DNA from: Treponema sp. UBA4873
GTDB taxonomy: Bacteria > Spirochaetota > Spirochaetia > Treponematales > Treponemataceae
Length of the DNA: 39,295 nucleotides
Assembly (NCBI GenBank): GCA_002399405.1
Contig: DHDP01000015.1
Coordinates: 1-39,295, forward strand
Direction of reading: 5' to 3'
Shown piece by piece: positions 1 to 7,268 of the stretch; position 1 is the first letter of the stretch, and the number at the start of each line of letters is the position of its first letter. The position numbers and the translations under genes were made by a program. The notes under the pieces are model-generated. The model was not told the DNA's origin. It searched no databases and was given only the letters and a program-made list of their open reading frames with translations.

Positions 1-74
1 TCTTTCTTCGGAACAACACTTTTGTCCCTATTTTATCGCCCTATACACCAATTGTCAAATTATACTGAAATTAT

Positions 75-531
75 CGCGTCCTACGCCGCCGGACAGGGAT
101 ACCCGGCATATGAGCTTCGGGAAACCAAAGGCTTCCCGAATGTTTGAAAAAAAACATTCAGAAACTACCGCGTCCTACGCCACCGGGCACGGATGCCCGG
201 CCTATGAGCTTCGGGAAACCAAAGGCTTCCCGAATGTTTAGAAAAAACCATTCAGAAACTACCGTGTCCTACGCCGCCGGGCACGGATGCCCGGCCCATG
301 AGCTTCGGGAAACCAAAGGCTTCCCGAATGTTTGAAAAAAAACATTCAGAAACTACCGTGTCCTGCGCCGCCGGGCACGGACGCCCGGCCCATGAACTTC
401 GGGAAGCCAAAGGCTTCCCGAATGTTTGAAAAAAAACATTCAGAAACTACCGCGTCCTACGCCGCCGGACAGGGATGTCCGGCCCATGAGCTTCGGGAAA
501 CCAAAGGCTTCCCGAATGTTTAGAAAAAAAC
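75..531. repeat. Tandem array of five 94-bp hairpin-rich units
   Basis: Units begin at 75, 169, 263, 357 and 451, each exactly 94 bp; a decayed partial copy may precede the first (ctgaaattat before 75 resembles cagaaactac at other junctions). Each unit can form up to three stems. Stem 1 is GCCGGGCA/TGCCCGGC around a 4-nt loop; unit 5 has GCCGGACA/TGTCCGGC, a compensatory change, while units 1, 2 and 4 are imperfect. Stem 2 is TTCGGGAARCC/GGCTTCCCGAA around AAA, perfect in unit 4, with one A-C mismatch in the others. Stem 3 is GAATGTTT/AAACATTC, perfect in units 1, 3 and 4 and broken in unit 2. In unit 5 stem 3 is replaced by the gdhA terminator hairpin. No convincing gene lies in 1-544; the short reading frames there are translated repeats. 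Function unknown. Confidence 0.9.
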
Positions 532-550
532 AGGATGTTTTTTTCTAAAC
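518..550 (-). terminator. Perfect hairpin at the gdhA stop codon
   Basis: A 15-bp perfect inverted repeat (518-532 and 536-550) with a 3-nt loop. Its right arm covers the gdhA stop codon at 545-547. Each arm contains a run of seven A or T, so the distal arm supplies a T tract in the minus direction. It is probably the gdhA terminator, and the last 94-bp repeat merges into it. Confidence 0.65.
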
Positions 551-1891
551 CAGGCCCTGAGCAATCATCGCCCCTGCGACTTTCACGAAGCCCGCTATGT
601 TCGCACCGGCAACGTAGTTCCCCTTCACGCCGAATTCTTCGGCCGTACCGTATGCGTTGTTGTGGATGTTCGTCATAATCTGCCGGAGCTTCACGTCGAC
701 TTCCTCCGAAGTCCACGAAAGCCGTTCGCTGTTCTGACTCATCTCAAGGCCGGACACGGACACGCCGCCCGCGTTCGATGCCTTTCCCGGAGCAAAAAGA
801 ACGCCCGCCTGCTGGAATTTCTCCGTCGCTTCAAGAGTCGAGGGCATGTTCGCGCCTTCCGCAACGAGTTTCACGCCGTTTTTTATAAGCGTGCCGGCGT
901 CTTTTCCGTCGAGTTCGTTCTGCGTTGCGCACGGGAACGCGCAGTCGACCTTTACCGGCCACGGTTTTCCGCCCGGAGTAAACTCCGCCGACTGATATTT
1001 CTTAACATATTCGTCGATTTTCTTATGTTCTGCGCGAAACTGTTTTACGAAATCGAGCTTTTCCTGCGTGATTCCATCAGGATCGTAAATGAAGCCCGTC
1101 GAATCGCTCATGGTGACGGGCTTTGCGCCGAGCTGAATCAGTTTTTCGACCGCGTACTGCGCGACGTTTCCGTCGCCGGAGACTGCGCATACTTTACCCT
1201 CGAAATCGTCGCCGGCTTTCCGGAGCATGCATTCTGCGAAGTAGATGAGACCGTATCCCGTCGCTTCCGTACGGATCAGCGAGCCACCGAACGTCAATCC
1301 CTTGCCGGTAAGAACGCCGGCAAACGTGTCCGTAATGCGCTTGTACTGGCCGAACAGATACGCAACTTCGCGTCCGCCGACTCCTTTGTCGCCCGCGGGA
1401 ACGTCGGTGTCGGGACCTATATGGCGGTATAATTCCGTCATGAAAGACTGGCAGAACCGCATGACCTCGGCATCGGATTTGCCGTGAGGATCAAAATCCG
1501 AACCGCCCTTTCCGCCTCCCATGGGGAGCGTCGTGAGGCTGTTTTTAAGCACCTGCTCGAATCCGAGGAATTTGAGAACTGAAAGGTTTACCTCAGGGCT
1601 GAAGCGGAGTCCGCCTTTGTACGGGCCGATTGCGCTGTTGAACTGTACGCGGTATCCGCGGTTGATGTGGTTCACACCTTTGTCGTCCGTCCACGGTACG
1701 CGGAACATAATGACGCGTTCCGGTTCCACGAAACGTTCAAGAACTGCATTCGGCTCAAGGTCTTTCTGCAATTTTTCTACTACCGGATCAAGAGTCGTGA
1801 GGACCTCCTGAACCGCCTGGAGGAATTCAGGCTGATCGGCGTTCTTCGTCCGAACGTCCGCCCAAATCCGGGAAACGTAAGCGTTTTTCAT
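545..1891 (-). CDS. gdhA: NADP-type glutamate dehydrogenase
   Basis: Glutamate dehydrogenase, a cytoplasmic enzyme that aminates 2-oxoglutarate with ammonium using NAD(P)H and so links nitrogen assimilation to carbon metabolism. The product is 448 residues, the usual length of the hexameric small-subunit type. Visible family features are the glycine-rich substrate segment (KGGLRFSPEV), the catalytic-lysine segment (PMGGGKGGSDFDP), DVPAGDKGVGGREV, and the nucleotide-binding stretch VSGDGNVAQYAVEKL. The start MKNAYVSRIW is chosen because family homology begins there and AGGGG lies upstream; a longer in-frame extension to 1969 would run through the promoter. It is divergent from the ABC-F gene and ends in the hairpin at 518-550. 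Confidence 0.95.
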   Translation of the reverse strand: MKNAYVSRIWADVRTKNADQPEFLQAVQEVLTTLDPVVEKLQKDLEPNAVLERFVEPERVIMFRVPWTDDKGVNHINRGYRVQFNSAIGPYKGGLRFSPEVNLSVLKFLGFEQVLKNSLTTLPMGGGKGGSDFDPHGKSDAEVMRFCQSFMTELYRHIGPDTDVPAGDKGVGGREVAYLFGQYKRITDTFAGVLTGKGLTFGGSLIRTEATGYGLIYFAECMLRKAGDDFEGKVCAVSGDGNVAQYAVEKLIQLGAKPVTMSDSTGFIYDPDGITQEKLDFVKQFRAEHKKIDEYVKKYQSAEFTPGGKPWPVKVDCAFPCATQNELDGKDAGTLIKNGVKLVAEGANMPSTLEATEKFQQAGVLFAPGKASNAGGVSVSGLEMSQNSERLSWTSEEVDVKLRQIMTNIHNNAYGTAEEFGVKGNYVAGANIAGFVKVAGAMIAQGLV

Positions 1892-1939
1892 ATTTTGTAA
1901 CCCCTGTCCGTCCTCACTGCATGAAGGCGGACAATAAGC

Positions 1940-1969
1940 ATAATACTCCCAAAGGGCTCTTTTGAACAA
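1940..1969 (-). promoter_or_regulatory. Putative sigma70 promoter of gdhA
   Basis: On the minus strand, -35 TTGTTC (1964-1969), an 18-nt spacer and -10 TATTAT (1940-1945) precede gdhA, leaving a leader of roughly 40 nt. The leader contains a short TGTCCG/CGGACA inverted repeat just upstream of the AGGGG ribosome-binding site. Confidence 0.5.
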
Positions 1970-2043
1970 TAATAAAATAAATAAACGGATATAAAGAAAT
2001 ACGCTTTCTGATATTTCCGGTCGTATATTTTATTTCCCGTTTC

Positions 2044-2052
2044 TGCTATACT
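2044..2052 (+). promoter_or_regulatory. Extended -10 promoter of the ABC-F gene
   Basis: TGCTATACT, an extended -10 element, ends 10 nt before the ATG. No Shine-Dalgarno sequence lies between them (cttttccaca), so the mRNA leader would be only a few bases. No good -35 hexamer is visible. Confidence 0.45.
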
Positions 2053-2062
2053 CTTTTCCACA

Positions 2063-4012
2063 ATGAATCTGCTTTCTATAAATGGACTTTCCAAATCAGG
2101 ACGAGAAGAACCGCTTTTTACCGACGTAACGTTCGGACTCAACGAAGGCGACAAAGCCGCGGTCATCGGACGGAACGGAACGGGTAAATCCACGCTGCTC
2201 AGCATCATTGCGGGCGTACTTGAAGCTGATTCCGGGACGGTCGTTACGGCGAAAGACGCCGGAATCTCGTATCTGCCGCAGAATCCGGTTTTCAATCCCG
2301 ACGACACTATCCGCAGCCATATATTCAAAAGCAAATCGCCGAAGCTCGAAATAATCCGCGAATATGAAGAAATATGCATGCAGCTCGGAAAAAACAGCGG
2401 CATGCAGAAACGGTACGACGAGCTCAGCGAGCTTATGGAAAAGCAGGATTTGTGGAATTATGAGGCGCAGATCCGCTCCATTCTTTCCATGCTCGGTATT
2501 GAGGACATGACGCGCCGGATGGGGACGCTTTCAGGCGGCATGGTGAAGAAAGTCGCGCTCGCGCAGGTGCTCGTCGAAGACACGAAGCTGCTCCTGCTCG
2601 ACGAACCGACGAACCACCTTGACATCACGACAATCAGCTGGCTCCAGGAGTACCTCAGCGGGACGAAACGAAGCGTTCTCATGGTGACGCACGACCGCTA
2701 CTTTCTCGACGCTGTGTGCAACAACATCTACGAGCTCGCACACAGACACCTGAAACTGTATCAGGGCAACTATTCGACGTATCTGGAAAAAAAAGAGACC
2801 GAAGCCGAAATCGAACAGAACACGGACCGCCGCATAGAAGCGGTGCTCCGCGTCGAACGGGATTGGCTCATGCGAGGACCGTGCGCGCGCGGCACAAAAG
2901 CAAAGGCGCGGATTCAGCGCGACGAACAGCTCATCAACCGCGAGAAATTTCAGACCGATAAAGGTTTTTCGTTTGAAGTGAAAGGCCGGCGTCTCGGCGG
3001 CAAAGTGCTCGAACTGCACGGCATTACGAAGAATTTTCCAAAAGGATATGCTCCCGCAGCGAAAGACGGGCCGGCGGAAACGACGCCCGTGCTCAGGGAT
3101 TTCTCGTATACGTTTACGGCGGGACAGAAAATCGGCATATTCGGAGACAACGGTACGGGCAAATCAACGCTGCTGAACATCATCACCGGTGCCGTGCAGC
3201 CCGATTCGGGAACAGTCGCCGCCGGCGTCAACACCGTGTTCGCCTATTATCAGCAGAATCCTGTATTTAAAGATACGTCGCTCTCGGTTCTGGAATACGT
3301 CAGAGAATCCGCCGAATTGATTGCGATGAACGACGGCAGAACGCTGAGCGCGCCGCAGTTTCTCGAGGAATTCGGATTCTCCGGGAAGATTCAGTACTCG
3401 CCGGTAAGCAGCCTGAGCGGCGGCGAGCGCAAGCGGCTGTTCCTCGTACGGCTGCTCATCGGCAATCCGAACTTTCTCATTCTCGACGAGCCTACGAACG
3501 ACTTCGACATCTTTACCATGAATATTCTCGAGCAGTTCCTTGCCGGATATACGGGCTGTCTGCTCGTCGTAAGCCACGACCGGTATTTCATGGATAAAGT
3601 CGCGGACACGCTTTTCGTTCTTGAGGACGACGGCAGCGTAAGCGGATTCGTCGGCAGATGCAGCGAGTATATAGAATACCGCAGAGAAAAACGGGAGCAG
3701 GCGGAAGCTGCGGAAAAAGCTGCTGAGCCGGAAAAATCGAAAATCTGTCCGGCGGCATCCGCACTGCAGACTGTCCCGGTCCCGCCTGACACCGGCGCAA
3801 AATCACATAAACTGTCGTTCAAAGAACAGCGCGAATTCGAGCAGTTGGAAAAAGATATTGCAGCGATGGAAGAACGGCAGAAAGAACTTGAAACGCTTAT
3901 GAGCGGCGCGGACAGCGATTACAGCAGACTGGGAGAATACAACAGCGAGTATCAGAAACTCGGAGCCGAACTTGAAATGAAGTACGCACGCTGGGAATGC
4001 CTTGCCGGGTAA
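2063..4012 (+). CDS. ABC-F family ATPase (Uup/EttA-like)
   Basis: Soluble ABC-F protein with two nucleotide-binding domains and no membrane segments; the family acts on ribosomes (translation factors, antibiotic protection) or in DNA metabolism (Uup). Domain 1 has Walker A GRNGTGKS (about 36-43), signature LSGGM and Walker B LLLDEPTNH. Domain 2 has GDNGTGKS, LSGGE and LILDEPTND. A linker of roughly 80-100 charged residues separates the domains, as in the P-site tRNA interaction region. A C-terminal coiled coil rich in E/K/Q (last 60 residues) resembles Uup's DNA-binding end. At 649 residues it is close to Uup length. An antibiotic-resistance role cannot be assigned from sequence alone. Monocistronic; followed after about 157 bp by the HTH gene. 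Confidence 0.9.
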   Translation: MNLLSINGLSKSGREEPLFTDVTFGLNEGDKAAVIGRNGTGKSTLLSIIAGVLEADSGTVVTAKDAGISYLPQNPVFNPDDTIRSHIFKSKSPKLEIIREYEEICMQLGKNSGMQKRYDELSELMEKQDLWNYEAQIRSILSMLGIEDMTRRMGTLSGGMVKKVALAQVLVEDTKLLLLDEPTNHLDITTISWLQEYLSGTKRSVLMVTHDRYFLDAVCNNIYELAHRHLKLYQGNYSTYLEKKETEAEIEQNTDRRIEAVLRVERDWLMRGPCARGTKAKARIQRDEQLINREKFQTDKGFSFEVKGRRLGGKVLELHGITKNFPKGYAPAAKDGPAETTPVLRDFSYTFTAGQKIGIFGDNGTGKSTLLNIITGAVQPDSGTVAAGVNTVFAYYQQNPVFKDTSLSVLEYVRESAELIAMNDGRTLSAPQFLEEFGFSGKIQYSPVSSLSGGERKRLFLVRLLIGNPNFLILDEPTNDFDIFTMNILEQFLAGYTGCLLVVSHDRYFMDKVADTLFVLEDDGSVSGFVGRCSEYIEYRREKREQAEAAEKAAEPEKSKICPAASALQTVPVPPDTGAKSHKLSFKEQREFEQLEKDIAAMEERQKELETLMSGADSDYSRLGEYNSEYQKLGAELEMKYARWECLAG

Positions 4013-4169
4013 AAAATAATCAGCATCAACACTTCCGCACGAGTAAGGCAGTAATGGTTTATCACTAATTTTCATCAGTAATACTGTATTCTCATTACTC
4101 CTTACAATATGTAATGTGAAATCATTAATATAGCCACCCCGGTATTGTAATGTGAGTATTATATTCGCC

Positions 4170-4571
4170 ATGGGAAGTACTTTCAGACAGAATCTTAAGG
4201 ACGAGCTTTCTTTCCAGGGAATGACGGTTAAAGAACTTTCCGCAAAAACAGGAATTCCGAAACCTACTCTGGATTGTTACCTGAGCTCGCGAGAGACTAT
4301 GCCTCCGGCAAGCGCTGCAGTCCGCATCGCGCAGGCCTTAAAAGTTTCCGTCGAATTTCTTGTAACGGGCGGGGAAACGCGGAAAACAGAAACATTGTTA
4401 AACGAATTGAAATACAAATCAATAAAAGATATTCTTGCGGATCTTTTGAAACTGGATGAAAATACGCTGACCTACATACGTCCGATGATTCACGCGGCGG
4501 TGGAAGCGCAGGAAGGCAGGGCCGTTGCGGAGAAGAAAAGCCCGACGTACGGCCCGGACAGCGATAAATAA
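4170..4571 (+). CDS. Small XRE/Cro-type HTH regulator
   Basis: A 133-residue DNA-binding protein. Residues about 5-60 form a lambda-repressor-like HTH: FRQNLKDELSFQGMTVKELS, then AKTGIPKPTLDCYL, followed by SAAVRIAQALKVSVEFLV. The rest is a short helical region, probably for dimerisation, with a basic, proline-containing tail. The ATG at 4170 fits the family start; a GTG at 4152 would add six residues. Neither has a strong Shine-Dalgarno site. The upstream 157 bp are AT-rich and contain two copies of GTAATGTGA (about 4111 and 4148) that could be an autoregulatory operator. No target gene is evident; vanY follows 62 bp downstream. Confidence 0.8.
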   Translation: MGSTFRQNLKDELSFQGMTVKELSAKTGIPKPTLDCYLSSRETMPPASAAVRIAQALKVSVEFLVTGGETRKTETLLNELKYKSIKDILADLLKLDENTLTYIRPMIHAAVEAQEGRAVAEKKSPTYGPDSDK

Positions 4572-4617
4572 CGCCTCGGTCGCTGCAGGACTTCCGGTGG
4601 AAGGTGCCCGTAAATTC

Positions 4618-4626
4618 TGATATAAT
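4618..4626 (+). promoter_or_regulatory. Extended -10 promoter of the VanY-type gene
   Basis: TGATATAAT, a consensus extended -10, ends 7 nt before the ATG at 4634, with no Shine-Dalgarno sequence between. The -35 region is poor. Transcription would start at or next to the ATG, giving a leaderless message. Confidence 0.55.
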
Positions 4627-4633
4627 CTATATC

Positions 4634-5503
4634 ATGTACAAACAAACAATCGCGCTCATTGCAGGCGCCGCGGTGTGCGTCGGACTACTCGCCGTTATCG
4701 GCGGGAAAATATACGCCGCATCAGGAAAAAGCAGCCGGACTGACCCGGCACAGGAAGAAGCTTCTGAAACAAAAACAGCCGGAAACGAAAAGGCTGCCCT
4801 CGTAAATAAAGTAATCTCCGGCATGAGCAGTCGTGCGCAGGCCGGCGTCAGAATCGACGACATGGATGCGTTTCTTTCGGACCTTGACAGGGTTCTCCGA
4901 TTCGACGCATCCGGTGCGGAGGACGACATTCCGCTGCTCACGCTTGCGGACAGGCAGCATCCGCTTCCCGACGGCTACGCACCGAAGCGGCTCGTTCAGC
5001 TTGTAAAAAACACCGATTACACTATAAACCGCGCCGACCTTTCGCTCCGCCCCGAAGCTTCCGAAGCGCTGTCCGCGCTTGGCCGTGCGGCACGCAGCGA
5101 CGGCGTAACGCTGCTCGTAAGCTCGACGTACCGCTCGTATGAATATCAGAAAACAGTGTATGAAAAATGGGTGGAGCTCGACGGGCAGGAGGAAGCGGAC
5201 CGCGAATCGGCGCGGCCGGGCACGAGCCAGCACCAGCTGGGAACGGCTGCCGACTTCGGTTCCATTTCGGACGATTTCGCCGCAACGTCCATGGGTGCGT
5301 GGATGACCGCCCACGCGGCGGAGTACGGCTGGAGCCTGAGTTTTCCCCAGGGATATGAAGACGTGACGGGGTACCGCTGGGAAAGCTGGCACTTCCGGTA
5401 TGTCGGAAAGGACGCGTGTATGTTCCAGAAAAAATATTTCAGCGATATTCAGCAGTTCATGCTCGAGTTCGTTCACGCGTGGAAATCCGCGGCCGTCTCT
5501 TAG
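4634..5503 (+). CDS. VanY-type D-alanyl-D-alanine carboxypeptidase (M15B)
   Basis: Zinc D,D-carboxypeptidase that trims the terminal D-Ala of peptidoglycan stem peptides in the periplasm. The 289-residue protein starts with an N-terminal membrane anchor or signal (residues 5-27), then a low-complexity linker, then the M15B catalytic domain in the C-terminal half. Zinc and catalytic residues are visible as SQHQLGTAADF (His200, Asp207) and WESWHFRY (Glu250, His253). The YRSYEYQ segment is also typical of the family. The start follows the signal-like segment and the -10 element just upstream. Housekeeping wall remodelling is more likely than vancomycin resistance, since no vanR/S/H/A partners are nearby. 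Its stop overlaps the stop of the convergent SIMPL gene. Confidence 0.85.
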   Translation: MYKQTIALIAGAAVCVGLLAVIGGKIYAASGKSSRTDPAQEEASETKTAGNEKAALVNKVISGMSSRAQAGVRIDDMDAFLSDLDRVLRFDASGAEDDIPLLTLADRQHPLPDGYAPKRLVQLVKNTDYTINRADLSLRPEASEALSALGRAARSDGVTLLVSSTYRSYEYQKTVYEKWVELDGQEEADRESARPGTSQHQLGTAADFGSISDDFAATSMGAWMTAHAAEYGWSLSFPQGYEDVTGYRWESWHFRYVGKDACMFQKKYFSDIQQFMLEFVHAWKSAAVS

Positions 5504-6222
5504 TCTTTCAGAAGATATTCCACCGTCGTAACGACGCGGACTGTTTTCTTTTCCTCAAGCCCCGTTGCGGCGTCGTCGATCGTAAACAGTCCCTGCGACG
5601 CTGATTTTATTTTTCCGACTTTGCTGCCGGAATCGTGCGCGAACTGCTCCGCTGCGGCCCGCGCATTCTTCGTCGCTTCTGCGATCATCGCGGGTTTTAT
5701 GCCGTTAAGGCCGGTGAACTCGTACTGGACTTTGCCGTCGTAATCCTGCGACACGGCGATACTGCTGCCCATCAGATCGAGTGAATCGGCCTGAGCCGAC
5801 TTTACGGCCTTCACGTTCTTAGAGCGCACAAGCACGACCTGCTTCGCGATGTACGTATAGCGTGCCTTATTGTCGTTCATGTACGGATTTACCGACGTGT
5901 CGGTGATTGCCGGCGCCTGGACGGTGTAATCGTCCGCAGTAAGTCCGTGCGTTTCCAGGTATACCGTCACTGTTTTCGTCCTGCCGACAATGTCTTTCTG
6001 CAGTTCCAGCAGATTGTTTCCGCCGACGCTGAACGTAAGCGGCCATACGGCCATGTCGGCGTCGACTTCCCGTTCCGCAAGCCCGCGGACGTTTACGACA
6101 CGATCGGGCTTCGCAATTCTGCCGAATCCGGCCGCAATAATAACGGAAGAAATAATAAGCGCCGACGCAGTGAGAATTCCCCTCCAGACGGCAGCTTTTC
6201 CTTTTTCATCGATTTTTTCCAT
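5500..6222 (-). CDS. SIMPL-domain (DUF541) periplasmic protein
   Basis: A 240-residue protein of the SIMPL/DUF541 family (YggE, BP26), whose biochemical role is poorly defined; members are periplasmic or outer-membrane associated and linked to stress. Residues about 15-35 form a membrane segment (ILTASALIISSVIIAAGFG), followed by the domain opening VVNVRGLAEREVDADMAVW and the conserved segments YTVQAPAITD and ATKNARAAAEQFA near the end. The start at 6222 is preceded by GGGAGG at good spacing; an upstream extension lacks family similarity. It lies 31 nt downstream of manA in the same direction and is probably cotranscribed. The TAA stop shares the TTAG tetranucleotide with the convergent vanY stop. 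Confidence 0.85.
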   Translation of the reverse strand: MEKIDEKGKAAVWRGILTASALIISSVIIAAGFGRIAKPDRVVNVRGLAEREVDADMAVWPLTFSVGGNNLLELQKDIVGRTKTVTVYLETHGLTADDYTVQAPAITDTSVNPYMNDNKARYTYIAKQVVLVRSKNVKAVKSAQADSLDLMGSSIAVSQDYDGKVQYEFTGLNGIKPAMIAEATKNARAAAEQFAHDSGSKVGKIKSASQGLFTIDDAATGLEEKKTVRVVTTVEYLLKD

Positions 6223-6253
6223 ACGCCGAAACCTCCCGGTTGTAAAACACCCG

Positions 6254-7186
6254 TTAAATTGAAGAAATAACGAGCCGCATGTTTCCGCTGAAAACGGCTT
6301 TTCCGTACCCGGCGGGGATAATAAAATGACGGCCCTTTTCAACTGCAGTGTCGTCGACTTTACCGCTGCCTTCTATGACGGACACGAGCATGAATTTCTG
6401 ATCCTGTTCTATTTCCGCTCTGTTTTCGACGTCGAGCGTCCATACGCTGAAAAACCTGCAGCTCACAAGTTCGTTCATGTTTTTATTGGCGGTCTTCTGC
6501 GGATTTTTCGGCGGTTCCTCCGCGGTAAACGGCGCCTTTATTACGTCGATGCTCTGTTTCACGTGAAGTTCCCGCGGTTTTCCGCCGCTGAGGCGGTCGT
6601 AATCGTAGACGCGGTACGTGACGTCGCTGTTCTGCTGCGTCTCAAGAAGCAGCGTTCCGCCTTTTATCGCGTGAACGGTGCCGGGTTCAATAAGAAAGAA
6701 GTCTCCCTTATGAACGGGAATCTCGCGGATGAATTCCTTCCAGCGCTTCTGCTCTATCATCAGCTTTACTTCCTCGTGATTTTTCGCGTTGTGGCCTATG
6801 ACAATCGTCGCGCCGGGTTTCGCGTCGAGAATGTACCAGCACTCCGTTTTACCGAGCGAACCGTTCTCGTGAGTCCGCGCGTAGGCGTCGTCGGGATGCA
6901 CCTGAATTGACAAATCTGCGGCCGCATCGATTATTTTCGTAAGAAGCGGGAATCTGTCGCCCGCAGCGTTGCCGAACAGCCCGCGGTGTTCCGCCCACAG
7001 CTGCGACAGATGCATTCCGGCGTACGTTCCCGATGCGACGGTGTCGTCTCCGTTCGGATGTGCGCTGATTGCCCAGCATTCGCCGACATGCTCACTGGGC
7101 AGTTCACACCCGAATTCCGCAAGGCGGCTGCCGCCCCATACCGTTTCCTTTAAGACAGGATTCAGAAAAATGATTTCTCTGCTCAT
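6254..7186 (-). CDS. manA: Type I mannose-6-phosphate isomerase
   Basis: Zinc-dependent cupin isomerase interconverting mannose-6-phosphate and fructose-6-phosphate, supplying mannose units for polysaccharide or using mannose as carbon source. The 310-residue length matches the short bacterial class. Visible motifs are the N-terminal NPVLKETVWGGSRL, the zinc-binding IQVHPDDAYA, GKTECWYIL, and the second cupin part GTVHAIKGGTLLLETQQNSDVTYRVYDYDR. The ATG follows TATAGT by 6 nt with no Shine-Dalgarno sequence, suggesting leaderless translation. It is divergent from the ABC exporter (82-bp spacer) and followed by the SIMPL gene. Confidence 0.92.
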   Translation of the reverse strand: MSREIIFLNPVLKETVWGGSRLAEFGCELPSEHVGECWAISAHPNGDDTVASGTYAGMHLSQLWAEHRGLFGNAAGDRFPLLTKIIDAAADLSIQVHPDDAYARTHENGSLGKTECWYILDAKPGATIVIGHNAKNHEEVKLMIEQKRWKEFIREIPVHKGDFFLIEPGTVHAIKGGTLLLETQQNSDVTYRVYDYDRLSGGKPRELHVKQSIDVIKAPFTAEEPPKNPQKTANKNMNELVSCRFFSVWTLDVENRAEIEQDQKFMLVSVIEGSGKVDDTAVEKGRHFIIPAGYGKAVFSGNMRLVISSI

Positions 7187-7192
7187 TTCTTA

Positions 7193-7221
7193 ACTATAGC
7201 ACGGTTATCCGATGAAAACAA
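7193..7221 (-). promoter_or_regulatory. Leaderless-type promoter of manA
   Basis: Minus strand: -35 TTGTTT (7216-7221), 17-nt spacer, extended -10 TGC-TATAGT (-10 at 7193-7198), then taagaa and the ATG. The spacing puts the expected transcription start on or beside the A of the start codon. Confidence 0.6.
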
Positions 7222-7233
7222 CATGCGCCGCTA

Positions 7234-7262
7234 TTGATGATTGCGGTCAATAGCGTTACTTT
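7234..7262 (+). promoter_or_regulatory. Leaderless-type promoter of the ABC exporter
   Basis: -35 TTGATG (7234-7239), 17-nt spacer, -10 TACTTT (7257-7262), then six bases (atacgt) and the ATG. It lies back to back with the manA promoter in an 82-bp spacer, so one bound protein could affect both. Confidence 0.5.
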
Positions 7263-7268
7263 ATACGT

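Noticed and set aside
144..523. Two 63-residue near-identical reading frames in the first 0.5 kb
   Set aside because: They are translations of the 94-bp repeat array, with no ribosome-binding site or protein-like composition.
75..531. CRISPR array
   Set aside because: Units are tandem and contiguous with no unique spacers and no cas genes nearby.
662..1432. 256-residue plus-strand frame inside gdhA
   Set aside because: It is antisense to a certain glutamate dehydrogenase gene and has shadow-like composition.
4634..5503. Vancomycin resistance locus
   Set aside because: A VanY-type enzyme alone, without vanR/S/H/A/X genes, is common housekeeping peptidoglycan metabolism.
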